Assembly (NCBI RefSeq): GCF_003046315.1
Contig: NZ_PZZP01000001.1
Location: forward strand, 2,232,001 to 2,296,000
From: Desmospora activa DSM 45169
Lineage (GTDB): Bacteria > Bacillota > Bacilli > Thermoactinomycetales > DSM-45169
DNA: 64,000 nt
Reading direction: 5' to 3'
This document shows, in pieces, positions 50,121-59,279 of this stretch. How positions within the stretch are numbered: the stretch's first letter is position 1; each line of letters opens with the position of its first letter. A program made the translations under genes and the position numbers. The notes below the pieces were generated by a model that was given only the letters and a program-made list of their open reading frames with translations, made no database searches and was not told where the DNA came from.

Positions 50121-50149
50121 ATTATACAACGTTTGGACATCACTTTAAA
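50121..50149 (-). promoter_or_regulatory. alaS promoter
   Basis: Minus strand TTTAAA (50144-50149), 17-nt spacer, TATAAT (50121-50126). The -35 lies within the last codons of the upstream transporter gene. Confidence 0.7.
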
Positions 50150-51231
50150 CCAGGTCCACCTCCGTTTGTCCGATGGGCCAAGTGATCGACAGCGTGTTCC
50201 ACCACCACTTTTCCTACGGCGAATAGGGGAACCGCCAGGATCAGTCCCAAAATCCCACCTAACTCTCCTCCTACCAACAGCGCAAAAATAATGAACAAAG
50301 GATGCAAGTGTAAAGTTCGTCCCACAATTTGCGGGGAGAGTACATTCCCTTCCAACACTTGCACCACCAGATTGACGATGATGACGGTGATCACCATTTC
50401 CGTCGATACGGTAAAGGCGACAAAGATCGCCGGAATCGCTCCAAAAAACGGACCCAGATAGGGAATCACATTAAAGATACCTACCAATGCTGCCAACAGC
50501 AGGGCATAAGGCAAACCGATGATCAAATAGCCGATATAAGCCAATAAGCCGACAACGAGACAGACTAATAACTGTCCGCGAATATAATTGCCGAGGGCGT
50601 CATCCACATCCCGGAACAGGTGAAGCACTTCTTTGCGACGGCGTACCGGCAGCAGTGTGATCAAGGTTTTTTCAATCACGTCGACATCTTTTAACATATA
50701 AAAAGCCAAAAACGGCACGATTACAATCACAAACAAGGAGTTGACGGTGGAGCCGAGAGAGGCCATCACATTCCCAACCCCGTCTGTGACAAAGGCTTCC
50801 AAGCGATCCAGCGATTTTTCAATGCCTTGTCGCACACTCTCCGGCAGCGAGTCTTTGCTGTGGTTATACTGCTCGATCCAGGATTGAACCTGTCGGTTCC
50901 ACTCCGGAAAATGCTCGCTCAGTTCCTGCAGCTGTAGGTTGAAGAGGGGAACTAAATTGATGATAATGATGGTAATCGCCGTAATAAACAACGAATAGAT
51001 AAACAGGACCGACAAGGAGCGGGGAAACCCTCTGCTCGCCAACATATTGACAATCGGGTTGAGCAGGTATGAAATGATCAATGCCACTAAAAAGGGACCC
51101 AATACCGCTTTTAAAAAGAAAAAGATACCTTGTAGCAACGGTTGGATCTGTACCAACAGAAATAAAATACCCAATAATACCAGCACCAGTAACGATCCGC
51201 TCAACAGACGACTTTGACTGATCCGCTCCAC
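50140..51231 (-). CDS. AI-2E-family transporter (YrrI-like)
   Basis: 363 aa from GTG (GGAGGTGGG upstream). About eight membrane helices. AI-2E_transport pattern: VALIISYLLNPIVNMLASRGFPRSLSVLFIY at the N-terminus, a soluble loop, IVIVPFLAFYMLKD, and PYLGPFFGAIPAIFVAF with PQIVGRTLHLHPLFIIFALLVGGELGGILGLILAVP at the C-terminus. The name comes from TqsA; relatives export other molecules or exchange Na+/H+, so AI-2 is not implied. Same position as yrrI, upstream of alaS, in B. subtilis. Confidence 0.88.
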   Translation of the reverse strand: MERISQSRLLSGSLLVLVLLGILFLLVQIQPLLQGIFFFLKAVLGPFLVALIISYLLNPIVNMLASRGFPRSLSVLFIYSLFITAITIIIINLVPLFNLQLQELSEHFPEWNRQVQSWIEQYNHSKDSLPESVRQGIEKSLDRLEAFVTDGVGNVMASLGSTVNSLFVIVIVPFLAFYMLKDVDVIEKTLITLLPVRRRKEVLHLFRDVDDALGNYIRGQLLVCLVVGLLAYIGYLIIGLPYALLLAALVGIFNVIPYLGPFFGAIPAIFVAFTVSTEMVITVIIVNLVVQVLEGNVLSPQIVGRTLHLHPLFIIFALLVGGELGGILGLILAVPLFAVGKVVVEHAVDHLAHRTNGGGPGLK

Positions 51232-51290
51232 ACGCCCACCTCCCTCCCCTTCAACAACAGTATAGTACGGGCTCCCCCCTTTTTATGTGT

Positions 51291-51324
51291 CCAATACAAA
51301 CACCCCCTGAGCTTTCTCAGGGGG
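51291..51324 (-). terminator. terminator after the 51374 gene
   Basis: Minus strand CCCCCTGAG-AAAG-CTCAGGGGG, then TGTTTGTATT. Confidence 0.75.
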
Positions 51325-51373
51325 CGATGACGGGAAAACAGCAAGTTAAAGGCGCTTATTCTGTGTGTTACTC

Positions 51374-51580
51374 TTAACGTGCAAAACGGCGAATCAAGCT
51401 ACGCCCATATGCCATCGAGGCAATCCGTACAATGCCCATGTTTATCAATAGGCGTTTTAACCAGTGAGGCTGGTTGCCGTCCATCATTTCGCCAAAAAAA
51501 CGATTCCCTTTTTGACGATTGCCCCACATCAGGGCGATGGCGGAACCGATCAACAAGGTGGAAAGAATGGATCGTTTCAT
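51374..51580 (-). CDS. small membrane-associated protein
   Basis: 68 aa from the ATG at 51580; AAGGAGG is 6 nt away, whereas the ATG two codons earlier abuts it. One N-terminal hydrophobic helix (SILSTLLIGSAIALMWG) and a basic remainder (HWLKRLLINMGIVRIASMAYGRSLIRRFAR). No family recognised. Minus-strand cluster between recD2 and the AI-2E transporter. Confidence 0.7.
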   Translation of the reverse strand: MKRSILSTLLIGSAIALMWGNRQKGNRFFGEMMDGNQPHWLKRLLINMGIVRIASMAYGRSLIRRFAR

Positions 51581-51608
51581 GGCCATCCTCCTTGCGGAAG
51601 GTTGGATT

Positions 51609-51806
51609 TTACATGGAAACTGTATCCTGACCCGATTCTAAGAACAGGTCGTTTAAGGAGCTCAAACTCCCATCTTCCTCCACTTGATAAACGGAAGTGA
51701 TCGTTCCGTCAACCACATGGCATTCGATAAAACAACCCCAGCAATAATACTGATGGGTACCGATCCGGCCCAGATCGTGGGTGTTGCAGTTGGGACAGCG
51801 AAGCAT
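51609..51806 (-). CDS. small zinc-ribbon protein
   Basis: 65 aa from ATG. The N-terminus carries two Cys pairs, MLRCPNCNTHDLG and YYCWGCFIEC, spaced as a zinc ribbon; the C-terminal half (VYQVEEDGSLSSLNDLF) is acidic. Small zinc-ribbon proteins occupy the same neighbourhood in other Bacillales. Function unknown. Confidence 0.75.
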   Translation of the reverse strand: MLRCPNCNTHDLGRIGTHQYYCWGCFIECHVVDGTITSVYQVEEDGSLSSLNDLFLESGQDTVSM

Positions 51807-51821
51807 GGAATAACCCTACTT

Positions 51822-52313
51822 TCACATCAGGCTGGAACTGTCGGTGGCAATCAACACATCTTCTCCCCAGGTTAAGGGAGAATGAGGGTGAATCACTTTT
51901 CGCCCTTCCATGATGTCGTTAAAAAAGCCTTCAGACAGCTCGTACCCCCACAGGGTTCCCAAATCTTGTCCTAAATAGACTTCTTCTACCATGCCCAACT
52001 GACTTCCATCCGCCATCAGGACGGTGCGTCCCTTTAATTTGGTCTCTCCCGTCAACAAACCAACCCATTTGTCTGCTGCCGGATCCAACGGACGGATATT
52101 CTCCTCACGATCCACAATCACCGCATCATTTCCCAACGAGCGAATGCCGTCTGCGGGAAGGTATTTCCCCGACTTCATCCATCCCTTCAGCTCTACCAAC
52201 AACCCGCGAAATTGTTGCTTTCGATCAAACAACAGATCACGAACAGCGCCCAACTGTTTTCCCGTACTCACATGGATGATCGGCAAACCGATAATATCCT
52301 GTGATTTGCGCAA
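51822..52313 (-). CDS. yrrD: PRC-barrel domain protein (YrrD-like)
   Basis: 163 aa from TTG (AAGGAG 9 nt away). Two PRC-barrel repeats: DIIGLPIIHVSTGKQLGAVRDLLFD and LKGRTVLMADGSQLGMVEEVYLGQDLGTLWGYELSEG. Such barrels bind protein or RNA partners (RimM, photosynthetic reaction centre H subunit). Adjacent to recD2, as yrrD is in B. subtilis. Role unknown. Confidence 0.85.
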   Translation of the reverse strand: MRKSQDIIGLPIIHVSTGKQLGAVRDLLFDRKQQFRGLLVELKGWMKSGKYLPADGIRSLGNDAVIVDREENIRPLDPAADKWVGLLTGETKLKGRTVLMADGSQLGMVEEVYLGQDLGTLWGYELSEGFFNDIMEGRKVIHPHSPLTWGEDVLIATDSSSLM

Positions 52314-52379
52314 GGAACATCACTCCTTCCGCTGTCCTTAGTATAGGAAAAAAGCGGGTCACCTCATGCTGGGGGATCC

Positions 52380-54635
52380 TTACCATTCCCGCCTTAGCAA
52401 TTCCACTAATTGGCTGTTGCGCCGTGTCCGCTCTCTTTGTTGGATCCCGTATTGCAGCGCCTCCTTTTCTCCGCATAAAATCAGGTAGGATTTGCTGCGG
52501 GTGACGCCGGTATAAATCAAATTTCGTTGCAACATACGTCGATACGCCATCAATAACGGCATAATCACAATCGCAAATTCCGACCCCTGCGCTTTATGGA
52601 CGGAACAGGCGTATGCCAATCCAATTTGATTGAGCTGACTGCGTTTATAAGGCACTTCTTGCCGGTCAAACTGTACCCATAACACCGGTTCATCGTTGGT
52701 GGCTCGTTCATCAATCGCTGAAATTAATCCCATATCGCCGTTATAGACGGGATGTTCGCTGTGATTGACCAGTTGCAGTACCTTGTCGCCGCCTCGGAAT
52801 ACTGTCTCTCCCCAGGCGATCTCCTTTTTCCCTTCCCCCGGTGGATTGATCGCAGCCTGAATCGCTTCATTGATGCGATTGACACCAGCAGGCCCTTTAT
52901 AGATGGGAGCCAGTACCTGAACGTCAAACAGGGTATAGCCGCGGTTGATCGCTTCAGTATAGGTTTGCAGTATTACATCAATTGTCTGATCCCGTTTACA
53001 GGGAAAAAAGCGACGATCCGGCAGACGCTCCAACAAATTGTTCGGCACTTCCCCCCGTTTTAGTTCATGGGCCAGTTGAATGATGGAAGATCCTTCTTCC
53101 TGCCGGTAGATTTCCGTCAGCTCCACCCGTGGAACCGCCTCTACTTCCAGCAAATTTTGCAACACTTTGCCAGGCCCTACCGACGGCAGTTGATCATCGT
53201 CTCCCACCAAAATCACTTGCATCCCCTTGGACACTGCGCGAAACAGCTGATTGGCCAACCAGATATCCAGCATCGACACCTCGTCTATGATCAAGAGGCT
53301 GCCTTCGATGGGATGATCCTGATCCCGTTCAAAAAAGTCCCCTTTCCATCCCAACAAGCGATGAATCGTCATCGCCGGCATTCCCGTCGCTTCCGACATC
53401 CGTTTGGCCGCGCGGCCGGTGGGTGCCACCAAGCGGATCGGATACGGCTTCTCCGAATTCTCATAATCCGCCGGATCCAAGGAACACTCATGCAAACGGG
53501 CAAACAGATGACAAATCCCCCGAATCACCGTCGTTTTTCCGGTACCGGGACCACCGGTTAAAATCATCATGGGAGAATCGACAGCAGTGGTCATCGCTTC
53601 CCGCTGTTTATCGGCGTAAGCGACGCCCAGCTCTTCCTCCACCTCTCCCACCGCTTGATACAACTCTTTGGCGGCCGTCGGTTCTAGTGGTCGCTCCAAC
53701 CATTCCCGCACCCGCATCGCCACCCCATGCTCCGCAAAAAAGAGTGACGGTAGATAAAATTTACCGTGATCATCGAGCAGACGCTCTTCCTCCACCATCA
53801 CATCCAACAGACGCTCCCGCTCCTGCGGTGGAAACAGCTCCTGCGCCCGCGGCTGCAACAGCCGATCCACTTCCGCATACAGCTCTTCCTCGCTTACAAA
53901 AACATGGCCATTGGAGAGAGACGCTTCCTTTAACGCAAAAATAACCGCCGCCTGAAACCGCTCCGGCGCATCGAGCGCTAACCCCGTCTGTCGCGCAATC
54001 TCATCCGCCCGGCGAAAACCGACACCTTCCACCTCTTCGATCATGCGATAGGGATTCTCTTTTATCACAGCAATGGTAGTCTCTTTGTAGGTTTGTACCA
54101 CTTTAAGGGCAATCGCCGGCCCCATCCCAAACTGATACAGATACACCAACGCTTGCTCTAACGCGTGATGTTCACGCAAGCTTTCGGCGATCGTTTCCGC
54201 TCGTGCTGCCGTCACCCCCGGCACCTCGGCTAATACCTCCGGCCGGGCGGCAGCTTTTTCTAAGGCGTCAGCACCCAGATGCTCCACGATCTTTTCCGCT
54301 GTTTTCCTACCCACACCGGGAAAAAGACCACTACATAAATATTTGGCCACCGCTTCTTTGGTACGCGGCAGTTCTTTTTTCATATGTTGAACCTGATACT
54401 GCCGACCATAGCGGGGGTGTTCTCTCCACTCCCCATGGACGATCACCGTTTCATCCGGGTGGGGACGGATCATATTGCCCACTACCACCACTTCATCACT
54501 GTCCAATTCCTCAGCGGCTTCCGTCACCTGCATCAAAAAAACCCCGTATTGGTTCTCTTCGTTATAAAAAAACTCCTGCACCAAAGACCCTTTGATCCAC
54601 CGTTCTTGGAACAGGTCCAAACCGGGTTGTTCCAT
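52380..54635 (-). CDS. recD2: ATP-dependent RecD2-type DNA helicase
   Basis: 751 aa, ATG with AGGGGGATG upstream. The N-terminal OB-like domain and helix-hairpin-helix region (CSGLFPGVGRKTAEKIVEHLG, EVPGVTAARAETIAESL) distinguish RecD2 from RecBCD RecD. SF1 motifs: TGGPGTGKTTVIRGI (Walker A), LIIDEVSMLD (II), VGDDDQLPSVGPG (III), and LAYACSVHKAQGSEF (V). A 5'-3' helicase that limits replication-fork problems in B. subtilis. First gene of the conserved yrrC-to-yrrL block. Confidence 0.95.
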   Translation of the reverse strand: MEQPGLDLFQERWIKGSLVQEFFYNEENQYGVFLMQVTEAAEELDSDEVVVVGNMIRPHPDETVIVHGEWREHPRYGRQYQVQHMKKELPRTKEAVAKYLCSGLFPGVGRKTAEKIVEHLGADALEKAAARPEVLAEVPGVTAARAETIAESLREHHALEQALVYLYQFGMGPAIALKVVQTYKETTIAVIKENPYRMIEEVEGVGFRRADEIARQTGLALDAPERFQAAVIFALKEASLSNGHVFVSEEELYAEVDRLLQPRAQELFPPQERERLLDVMVEEERLLDDHGKFYLPSLFFAEHGVAMRVREWLERPLEPTAAKELYQAVGEVEEELGVAYADKQREAMTTAVDSPMMILTGGPGTGKTTVIRGICHLFARLHECSLDPADYENSEKPYPIRLVAPTGRAAKRMSEATGMPAMTIHRLLGWKGDFFERDQDHPIEGSLLIIDEVSMLDIWLANQLFRAVSKGMQVILVGDDDQLPSVGPGKVLQNLLEVEAVPRVELTEIYRQEEGSSIIQLAHELKRGEVPNNLLERLPDRRFFPCKRDQTIDVILQTYTEAINRGYTLFDVQVLAPIYKGPAGVNRINEAIQAAINPPGEGKKEIAWGETVFRGGDKVLQLVNHSEHPVYNGDMGLISAIDERATNDEPVLWVQFDRQEVPYKRSQLNQIGLAYACSVHKAQGSEFAIVIMPLLMAYRRMLQRNLIYTGVTRSKSYLILCGEKEALQYGIQQRERTRRNSQLVELLRREW

Positions 54636-54843
54636 CGTACATCCCCCTGCCGATCTGGTGTTCTCTCATCCAGTATAGAGGATTTTCAACGGAAAATCCT
54701 TATCTTACAACAGAAATGATCGGTAAATAAAAAAAATCGAACCGATCCAGCATGATGGTCATACTCGATCATGAAAGGAATGATGGTGGTGTCCCTCGCC
54801 ATCTAAGCAGGCTTGATGCCATTTATTGTACAGAGCACGGATA

Positions 54844-54890
54844 TTGACAACACATCATTTACGTAATAAAATATTTTTACGAAACAAACA
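54844..54890 (+). promoter_or_regulatory. promoter with overlapping operator, ArsR-clpP operon
   Basis: TTGACA (54844-54849), 17-nt spacer, TAAAAT (54867-54872). An imperfect inverted repeat CGTAATAAAAT/ATTTTTACG (about 54862-54881) covers the -10, the position expected for an ArsR-type repressor site. Confidence 0.6.
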
Positions 54891-54910
54891 TTCTTCATGG
54901 AGTGACCATT

Positions 54911-55510
54911 GTGCCTGATATTTTGGAAACGTATCGCATCGAAAATGTTGACCAGGCGGCGCAGTTGTTACATCCGTTGCGCGGGGAGATCCTTTCTCGT
55001 CTGATGCAACCGGCTTCCGCCGCGGAGGTGGCACGGGCATTGGGCCAACCGCCACAGCGAATCAATTACCACATGAAAGCATTGGAAAAAGTGGGCCTGA
55101 TCCGTCGTGCCGGCACTCGACAAGTAAAAAATTTAGTGGAAGTATTATTTCAAGCCGTCGCCCGCACTTACATTTTGGCCGATACCCTGGGATTAGGAGA
55201 AGCGGAACAAAAACGACTACAAGAGCAACGGTCCCTTACCCATTTGATACAGGTATCGGAACGGATTAAAGCCGATGCCCTCCGTTTGTTGGATCAGACG
55301 GAAGAGCGCCAGGAAATCCCCAGCGCCACATTGGAAGCTCCTCTCTATCTGCGCGATGAAGCGGAACGAGAGCAGTTTTTACAGGACTATGTGGAACTGG
55401 TCCAACAGTTGGCCGCCAAATACCAGCATGATGACGGCAACCCTTATCAGCTGACATTGGCCGTTTATCCTCAACCCGGAAAGGAGCGCGATTCCGATGG
55501 CGAAGCATGA
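54911..55510 (+). CDS. ArsR-like winged-helix regulator
   Basis: 199 aa from the GTG at 54911 (GGAGTG 6-7 nt away; GTG 54902 overlaps that site). N-terminal winged helix: AAQLLHPLRGEILSRLMQPASAAEVARALGQPPQRINYHMKALEKVGLIRRAGTRQVKN. The C-terminal ~110 residues are helical (QVSERIKADALRLLDQTEER, QFLQDYVELVQQLAAKYQ) and contain no cysteine metal site. Probably senses stress or a ligand rather than metal. First of a three-gene operon with a small protein and a ClpP paralogue. Confidence 0.85.
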   Translation: MPDILETYRIENVDQAAQLLHPLRGEILSRLMQPASAAEVARALGQPPQRINYHMKALEKVGLIRRAGTRQVKNLVEVLFQAVARTYILADTLGLGEAEQKRLQEQRSLTHLIQVSERIKADALRLLDQTEERQEIPSATLEAPLYLRDEAEREQFLQDYVELVQQLAAKYQHDDGNPYQLTLAVYPQPGKERDSDGEA

Positions 55511-55736
55511 GCGCGTCGAGCCCATCGTCGTATGGGAGAGCACGAAGCCGGAACAAGCGAAAAAGGATGAAACCGTCATCCCCTTCCCCAGCAAACGGGA
55601 GAACAGCGATCAATTTGTGCGGGTGTTTGAACCGATTCCTGGAGGCCGCCCTCTAAGGATTACCCAAGTCTCCTCCGGATTCGGCAATCCTACGTCCCGT
55701 GCCAGCCTTGGCGTCCGTTGTCGGGTTGCTGCTTAA
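55497..55736 (+). CDS. small protein between regulator and clpP
   Basis: 79 aa, ATG with AAAGGAG upstream, overlapping the regulator stop by 14 bp. Charged N-terminal part ([35 protein letters not shown]), and a C-terminus with [16 protein letters not shown] and basic residues. No family recognised. The tight coupling to its neighbours argues it is translated and might be a ClpP partner or substrate, which is only inference. Confidence 0.65.
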   Translation: MAKHERVEPIVVWESTKPEQAKKDETVIPFPSKRENSDQFVRVFEPIPGGRPLRITQVSSGFGNPTSRASLGVRCRVAA

Positions 55737-55764
55737 ACATCAACTGATCAGGAGGAAAGAAACC

Positions 55765-56352
55765 ATGAACTTAGTCCCTACGGTGATCGAACAAACCCAT
55801 CGCGGTGAACGCTCCTACGATATCTACTCCCGCTTGCTAAAGGATCGTATCATTTTTCTAGGCCAAGCGATCGACGATCCGGTCGCAAATGGGATTATCG
55901 CCCAGCTGTTGTTTCTCGCTTCCGACAATCCAGATAAAGATATCCATCTCTATATCAACTGCCCTGGTGGTTCCACCACTGCTGGTGCCGCCATCTATGA
56001 CACCATGCAACACATCAAGCCGGCTGTCTCCACCATTTGTGTCGGTTTAGCCGCTTCCTACGGTGCGGTGTTACTCGCCTCCGGCGCTCCCGGCAAACGT
56101 TTAGCCCTCCCCAATGCAGAAGTGATGATCCACCAACCCTGGGGCGGTACACAGGGGCAAGCATCCGATATCGCCATCCGCACACGCTGGATGCTAAAAA
56201 CCAAAGAGACGATTAACCGCATCCTGGCGGAACGATCGGGGCAACCGTTGGAAAAAGTGGCACGGGATACGGACCGCGATTACTTTTTATCAGCGGATGA
56301 AGCAAAAGAGTACGGTTTGATTGATCGTGTGATCCAGCCGGGGGCTGCTTGA
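55765..56352 (+). CDS. clpP: ClpP-family serine protease (paralogue)
   Basis: 195 aa from the ATG at 55765 (AGGAGG upstream). Conserved [33 protein letters not shown] start, [20 protein letters not shown], catalytic Ser in [13 protein letters not shown] (canonical AASMGAFLL), catalytic His in VMIHQPWGG, and Asp in [24 protein letters not shown]. The triad is intact, but several pocket positions differ from the housekeeping ClpP (SYG for [13 protein letters not shown] for NSPGGSITAG). Context with an ArsR regulator suggests a conditionally expressed second ClpP; whether another clpP exists cannot be seen here. Confidence 0.9.
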   Translation: MNLVPTVIEQTHRGERSYDIYSRLLKDRIIFLGQAIDDPVANGIIAQLLFLASDNPDKDIHLYINCPGGSTTAGAAIYDTMQHIKPAVSTICVGLAASYGAVLLASGAPGKRLALPNAEVMIHQPWGGTQGQASDIAIRTRWMLKTKETINRILAERSGQPLEKVARDTDRDYFLSADEAKEYGLIDRVIQPGAA

Positions 56353-56718
56353 ATGATATTGCATCAATCCCTACACAGGATGAATACGCCGGCGGAGGCA
56401 AGCCCCTCGTCGTTACAAACCATCTGTGGGGAAACCTCACAAATTGGTTGATTCCAGTTAATCCGAATGAGAGATTCTACAAACAAAGCTATGCGGAAAG
56501 AAGCCGCCGAGGACAAAGCTTGCACTGGTGTGTGTATGATAGAAGGTAACCAGGCAAGACTTCATTGGTACTTCTACTCACGCCCTACCATCTAACAAAG
56601 ATAAAAAGAGCAGCCGTTTCCGATGGCGCACTTGTTTAAGGTTAGTGTTTCCCTAGACATGTGAAGGAGGGAAGCACTTTCTATATAATTCACAAGACAA
56701 TGAATGGAGGGAAGCCGC
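56353..56718. other. intergenic region without a firm gene
   Basis: 366 bp after clpP. Only short open frames without good ribosome sites. TATAAT-like sequence (TATATAAT) at about 56680 may serve the next gene. No clear terminator for the clpP operon was seen. Confidence 0.4.
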
Positions 56719-57714
56719 TTGGATGTGCTAATTTTAGGAGGAACGAAGTTTGTCGGGCGTCATCTGACGGAAGCGGCGCTCAAGCGGGGACATCAGGTAA
56801 CCTTGTTTCACTGGGGTCAGACCGGTGTCGATCTGTTTCCGGAAGTGGAACGGATCCACGGCGATCGAGACGGAGGATTGGATATCCTCCGTGGACGTCG
56901 CTGGGACGCTGTTATCGATACTTGTGGTTATGTGCCGCGATTGGTTCGGGACGCCGCCCGCTTAGCAGCTGATGTGGCTGATCATTACGCATTTATCTCC
57001 ACTATCTCTGTCTATGCTTCTTATCTGAAAGAAGGACAGGATGAATCTGGTCCGTTAGGGCAACTGCAAACGGATACCGAGGAAGTGAACGGGGATACTT
57101 ACGGACCGCTCAAAGTCCGATGTGAGCAGGAGGTAGCGCTTGCCATGCCTGGACGAAATCTCATCGTACGTCCCGGCTTGATCGTTGGCCCTCACGATCC
57201 CACCGATCGCTTTACTTACTGGCCATGGCGCTTTGATCGCGGGGGTACTGTATTAGCTCCCGGTCGTCCCGACCGGCCTGTTCAATGGATCGATGTGCGC
57301 GACCTGGCGGAATGGACACTAAAAATGGTGGAAAACAAACACACGGGGACTTTTAACGCCGTCACGCCTCCCCGTACCACCATGGCCGATCTGCTCCACG
57401 CTTGTGCCGATGAAGCAGGGAACGACACCACGATCACTTGGGTGGAGGATGCTTTTCTGATGGAACAAGGGGTCCAACCCTGGACTGAGCTTCCTTTATG
57501 GATTCCCGTGGATAAAAATTACGAGAATCACCAATTGAAGCTCACCCTCTCCAACAAAAAAGCGATCGCTGCCGGTCTCTCTTGCCGTTCTGTGGAAGAA
57601 ACCGTGCGCGATACCCTGGCATGGATACGGAAACCGTCGGCGGATCATGAGTGGAAAGCAGGTATGGCAGCGGAGAAGGAGCAAGAGTTATTGCAACAGT
57701 GGTCTACAAAGTAA
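56719..57714 (+). CDS. NAD-dependent epimerase/dehydratase-family protein
   Basis: 331 aa from the TTG at 56719: GGAGGG lies 7 nt before it, inside the codons of an upstream ATG (56704). Extended-SDR Rossmann start LDVLILGGTKFVGRHLTEAALKRGHQVTLFHWG; FISTISVYASY; YGPLKVRCE (Y-x-x-x-K). It resembles isoflavone-reductase-like/CSP41-type epimerases of Bacillota and actinomycetes. Substrate unknown. Monocistronic, ending in a strong bidirectional terminator. Confidence 0.82.
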   Translation: MDVLILGGTKFVGRHLTEAALKRGHQVTLFHWGQTGVDLFPEVERIHGDRDGGLDILRGRRWDAVIDTCGYVPRLVRDAARLAADVADHYAFISTISVYASYLKEGQDESGPLGQLQTDTEEVNGDTYGPLKVRCEQEVALAMPGRNLIVRPGLIVGPHDPTDRFTYWPWRFDRGGTVLAPGRPDRPVQWIDVRDLAEWTLKMVENKHTGTFNAVTPPRTTMADLLHACADEAGNDTTITWVEDAFLMEQGVQPWTELPLWIPVDKNYENHQLKLTLSNKKAIAAGLSCRSVEETVRDTLAWIRKPSADHEWKAGMAAEKEQELLQQWSTK

Positions 57715-57744
57715 AGGCAGTGATATTTTCGATGTACAAAACGA

Positions 57745-57780
57745 TTAACCGGGCAACGAGAGGGTTCGTTGCCCGGTTAA
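57745..57780. terminator. bidirectional terminator, epimerase / GH144-like gene
   Basis: 14-bp perfect stem TTAACCGGGCAACG and complement, 8-nt loop, between convergent genes; T-rich on the plus side (AATTTTAG). Confidence 0.75.
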
Positions 57781-57798
57781 TTTTAGTTCAAGAAGTGA

Positions 57799-59148
57799 TT
57801 AATCAATCAAAAAATCTTCTTCCGTCAACAATCGTTCCGGAGTGGAACCAACGGGGTCTTGATGGAAATACTCGCGAATAACGCCATCCTGTAGATGGTT
57901 GGCAATGGCGATTAGAATCATCCCTTGATCCAGTGCCAGATACGCAGGAGTCACTTCCCCGGTGCGAACATTAACGGAATCTAAAAATCCATATTTTTCG
58001 TAGGTGTTCAACTGTTTTAGCGCTTTGATGTTATCCATCACTTCGTTTGGAATAAAATCTAGCGCCAATAAGCTGGCATGGGGAGTAACTGTCCCATCAT
58101 CCTTATACCCATCGCTCCATGTTCCCGCTGCGGCCACTCCATACTCGGTATACCCGTCGGGGATCGCACAGGGGGAGAAGCCCCATGCCGGATACCCTTT
58201 TTCGTCGGCAAAAGCCACCTGAACTTGAGCGTATCGCAATCCGTTCAGCCCAAGGCCCTTGGGAGCCAAATCTTGTTCTTTCATCACGATTGTCGGCATT
58301 AACGCTTCAAACATACTTCCGCCCCAGCTGGGTACAAACTTAATCCCCTGATATTCATAATGTCCCTGGAAGAGTTCAATCCCATCGTATACCCTTGTTG
58401 TGCCTTGGGGGGTCTGTTGCTGCTCCCACTCAGGGGAAAACGTGCGAAACATCTTCCACCAATGCTCTGTGGGTAAATCCCCTTTGCCGATGCCGATATA
58501 ACTGGCGACGCGGGGTTCCGTATTAAACATGCCGTAAGTATGGGCCGTATATTTGCCTGTCACTACATCAAATCCGCCGTACAATTGCCCCTCATCTGGG
58601 TTGTAGAGATCAGCAAAATCCATTGCATCCAACAGCAGTGTGGCATCAGCGGACAATTCCGGGTACGCTTGCCGCACCACCACCAATCCAGCTGCATACC
58701 AACCATTGTCAACGGACGAGATAAACTGTCCCCAATCGGTTTTCAACGAACCATCAGCGGTGTAGTACCAGTTGTATAAAAATCCGTTCCATTTTTCCAT
58801 CTCTTTTACCGTCGAAAGCGTTCCTCTGATTCGCTTTACCGCCTCCTCGCGCTTGATGAACCCCAACTCTTCCGCCGCCACCACACTCATCATATACATT
58901 CCGATATTGGTGGGAGATGTGTGCTCCGCTTTTTTAATACCATCATCTTGCAAGCGGATTTCATCCAACGGCAACTGGGTACGTGGATCTGTCTGCTCGT
59001 CAAAAAACTTCCATGTTTTTTGAGCAATTTGACGCAATTGTTTCTGATCTCCTTTACTCAACTTGCCAGTCTGAGCCAACGCCAACGAAGACGATCCCAT
59101 CCCGAAAATCAACAACAGCACCGTAAAAACTGTCAGCCCTTTTTTCAC
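57799..59148 (-). CDS. secreted glucoamylase-like / GH144-type glucanase
   Basis: 449 aa. Sec signal peptide MKKGLTVFTVLLLIFGMGSS with A-L-A-Q cleavage region. The rest is an alpha/alpha barrel of the PF10091/GH144 type: TWKFFDEQTDPRTQLPLDEI, TSPTNIGMYMMSVVAAEELGF, GFLYNWYYTADGSL, SSVDNGWYAAGLVVVRQAYPE, PSWGGSMFEALMPTIVMKEQ, and YPAWGFSPCAIPDGYTEYGV. Characterised GH144 members are endo-beta-1,2-glucanases; the assignment to that activity is inference. Last gene of the minus-strand sugar operon, so it should produce oligosaccharides for the ABC importer. Confidence 0.82.
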   Translation of the reverse strand: MKKGLTVFTVLLLIFGMGSSSLALAQTGKLSKGDQKQLRQIAQKTWKFFDEQTDPRTQLPLDEIRLQDDGIKKAEHTSPTNIGMYMMSVVAAEELGFIKREEAVKRIRGTLSTVKEMEKWNGFLYNWYYTADGSLKTDWGQFISSVDNGWYAAGLVVVRQAYPELSADATLLLDAMDFADLYNPDEGQLYGGFDVVTGKYTAHTYGMFNTEPRVASYIGIGKGDLPTEHWWKMFRTFSPEWEQQQTPQGTTRVYDGIELFQGHYEYQGIKFVPSWGGSMFEALMPTIVMKEQDLAPKGLGLNGLRYAQVQVAFADEKGYPAWGFSPCAIPDGYTEYGVAAAGTWSDGYKDDGTVTPHASLLALDFIPNEVMDNIKALKQLNTYEKYGFLDSVNVRTGEVTPAYLALDQGMILIAIANHLQDGVIREYFHQDPVGSTPERLLTEEDFLID

Positions 59149-59279
59149 GTTGCTCCCCTCCTTAATTCATAAAAATGGTTAAAGCTACAATTGTCCCACT
59201 CCAGGGAATGAGTCAAAGGGATCTGCCAGACACCACCTTGTTGCAGAACCGCAAAATTGTTTTCAATCGAGCTTTTTTA

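Noticed and set aside
56349..56549. 66-codon frame right after clpP
   Set aside because: The TTG start lies within the clpP stop region, with no ribosome site and no protein-like pattern.
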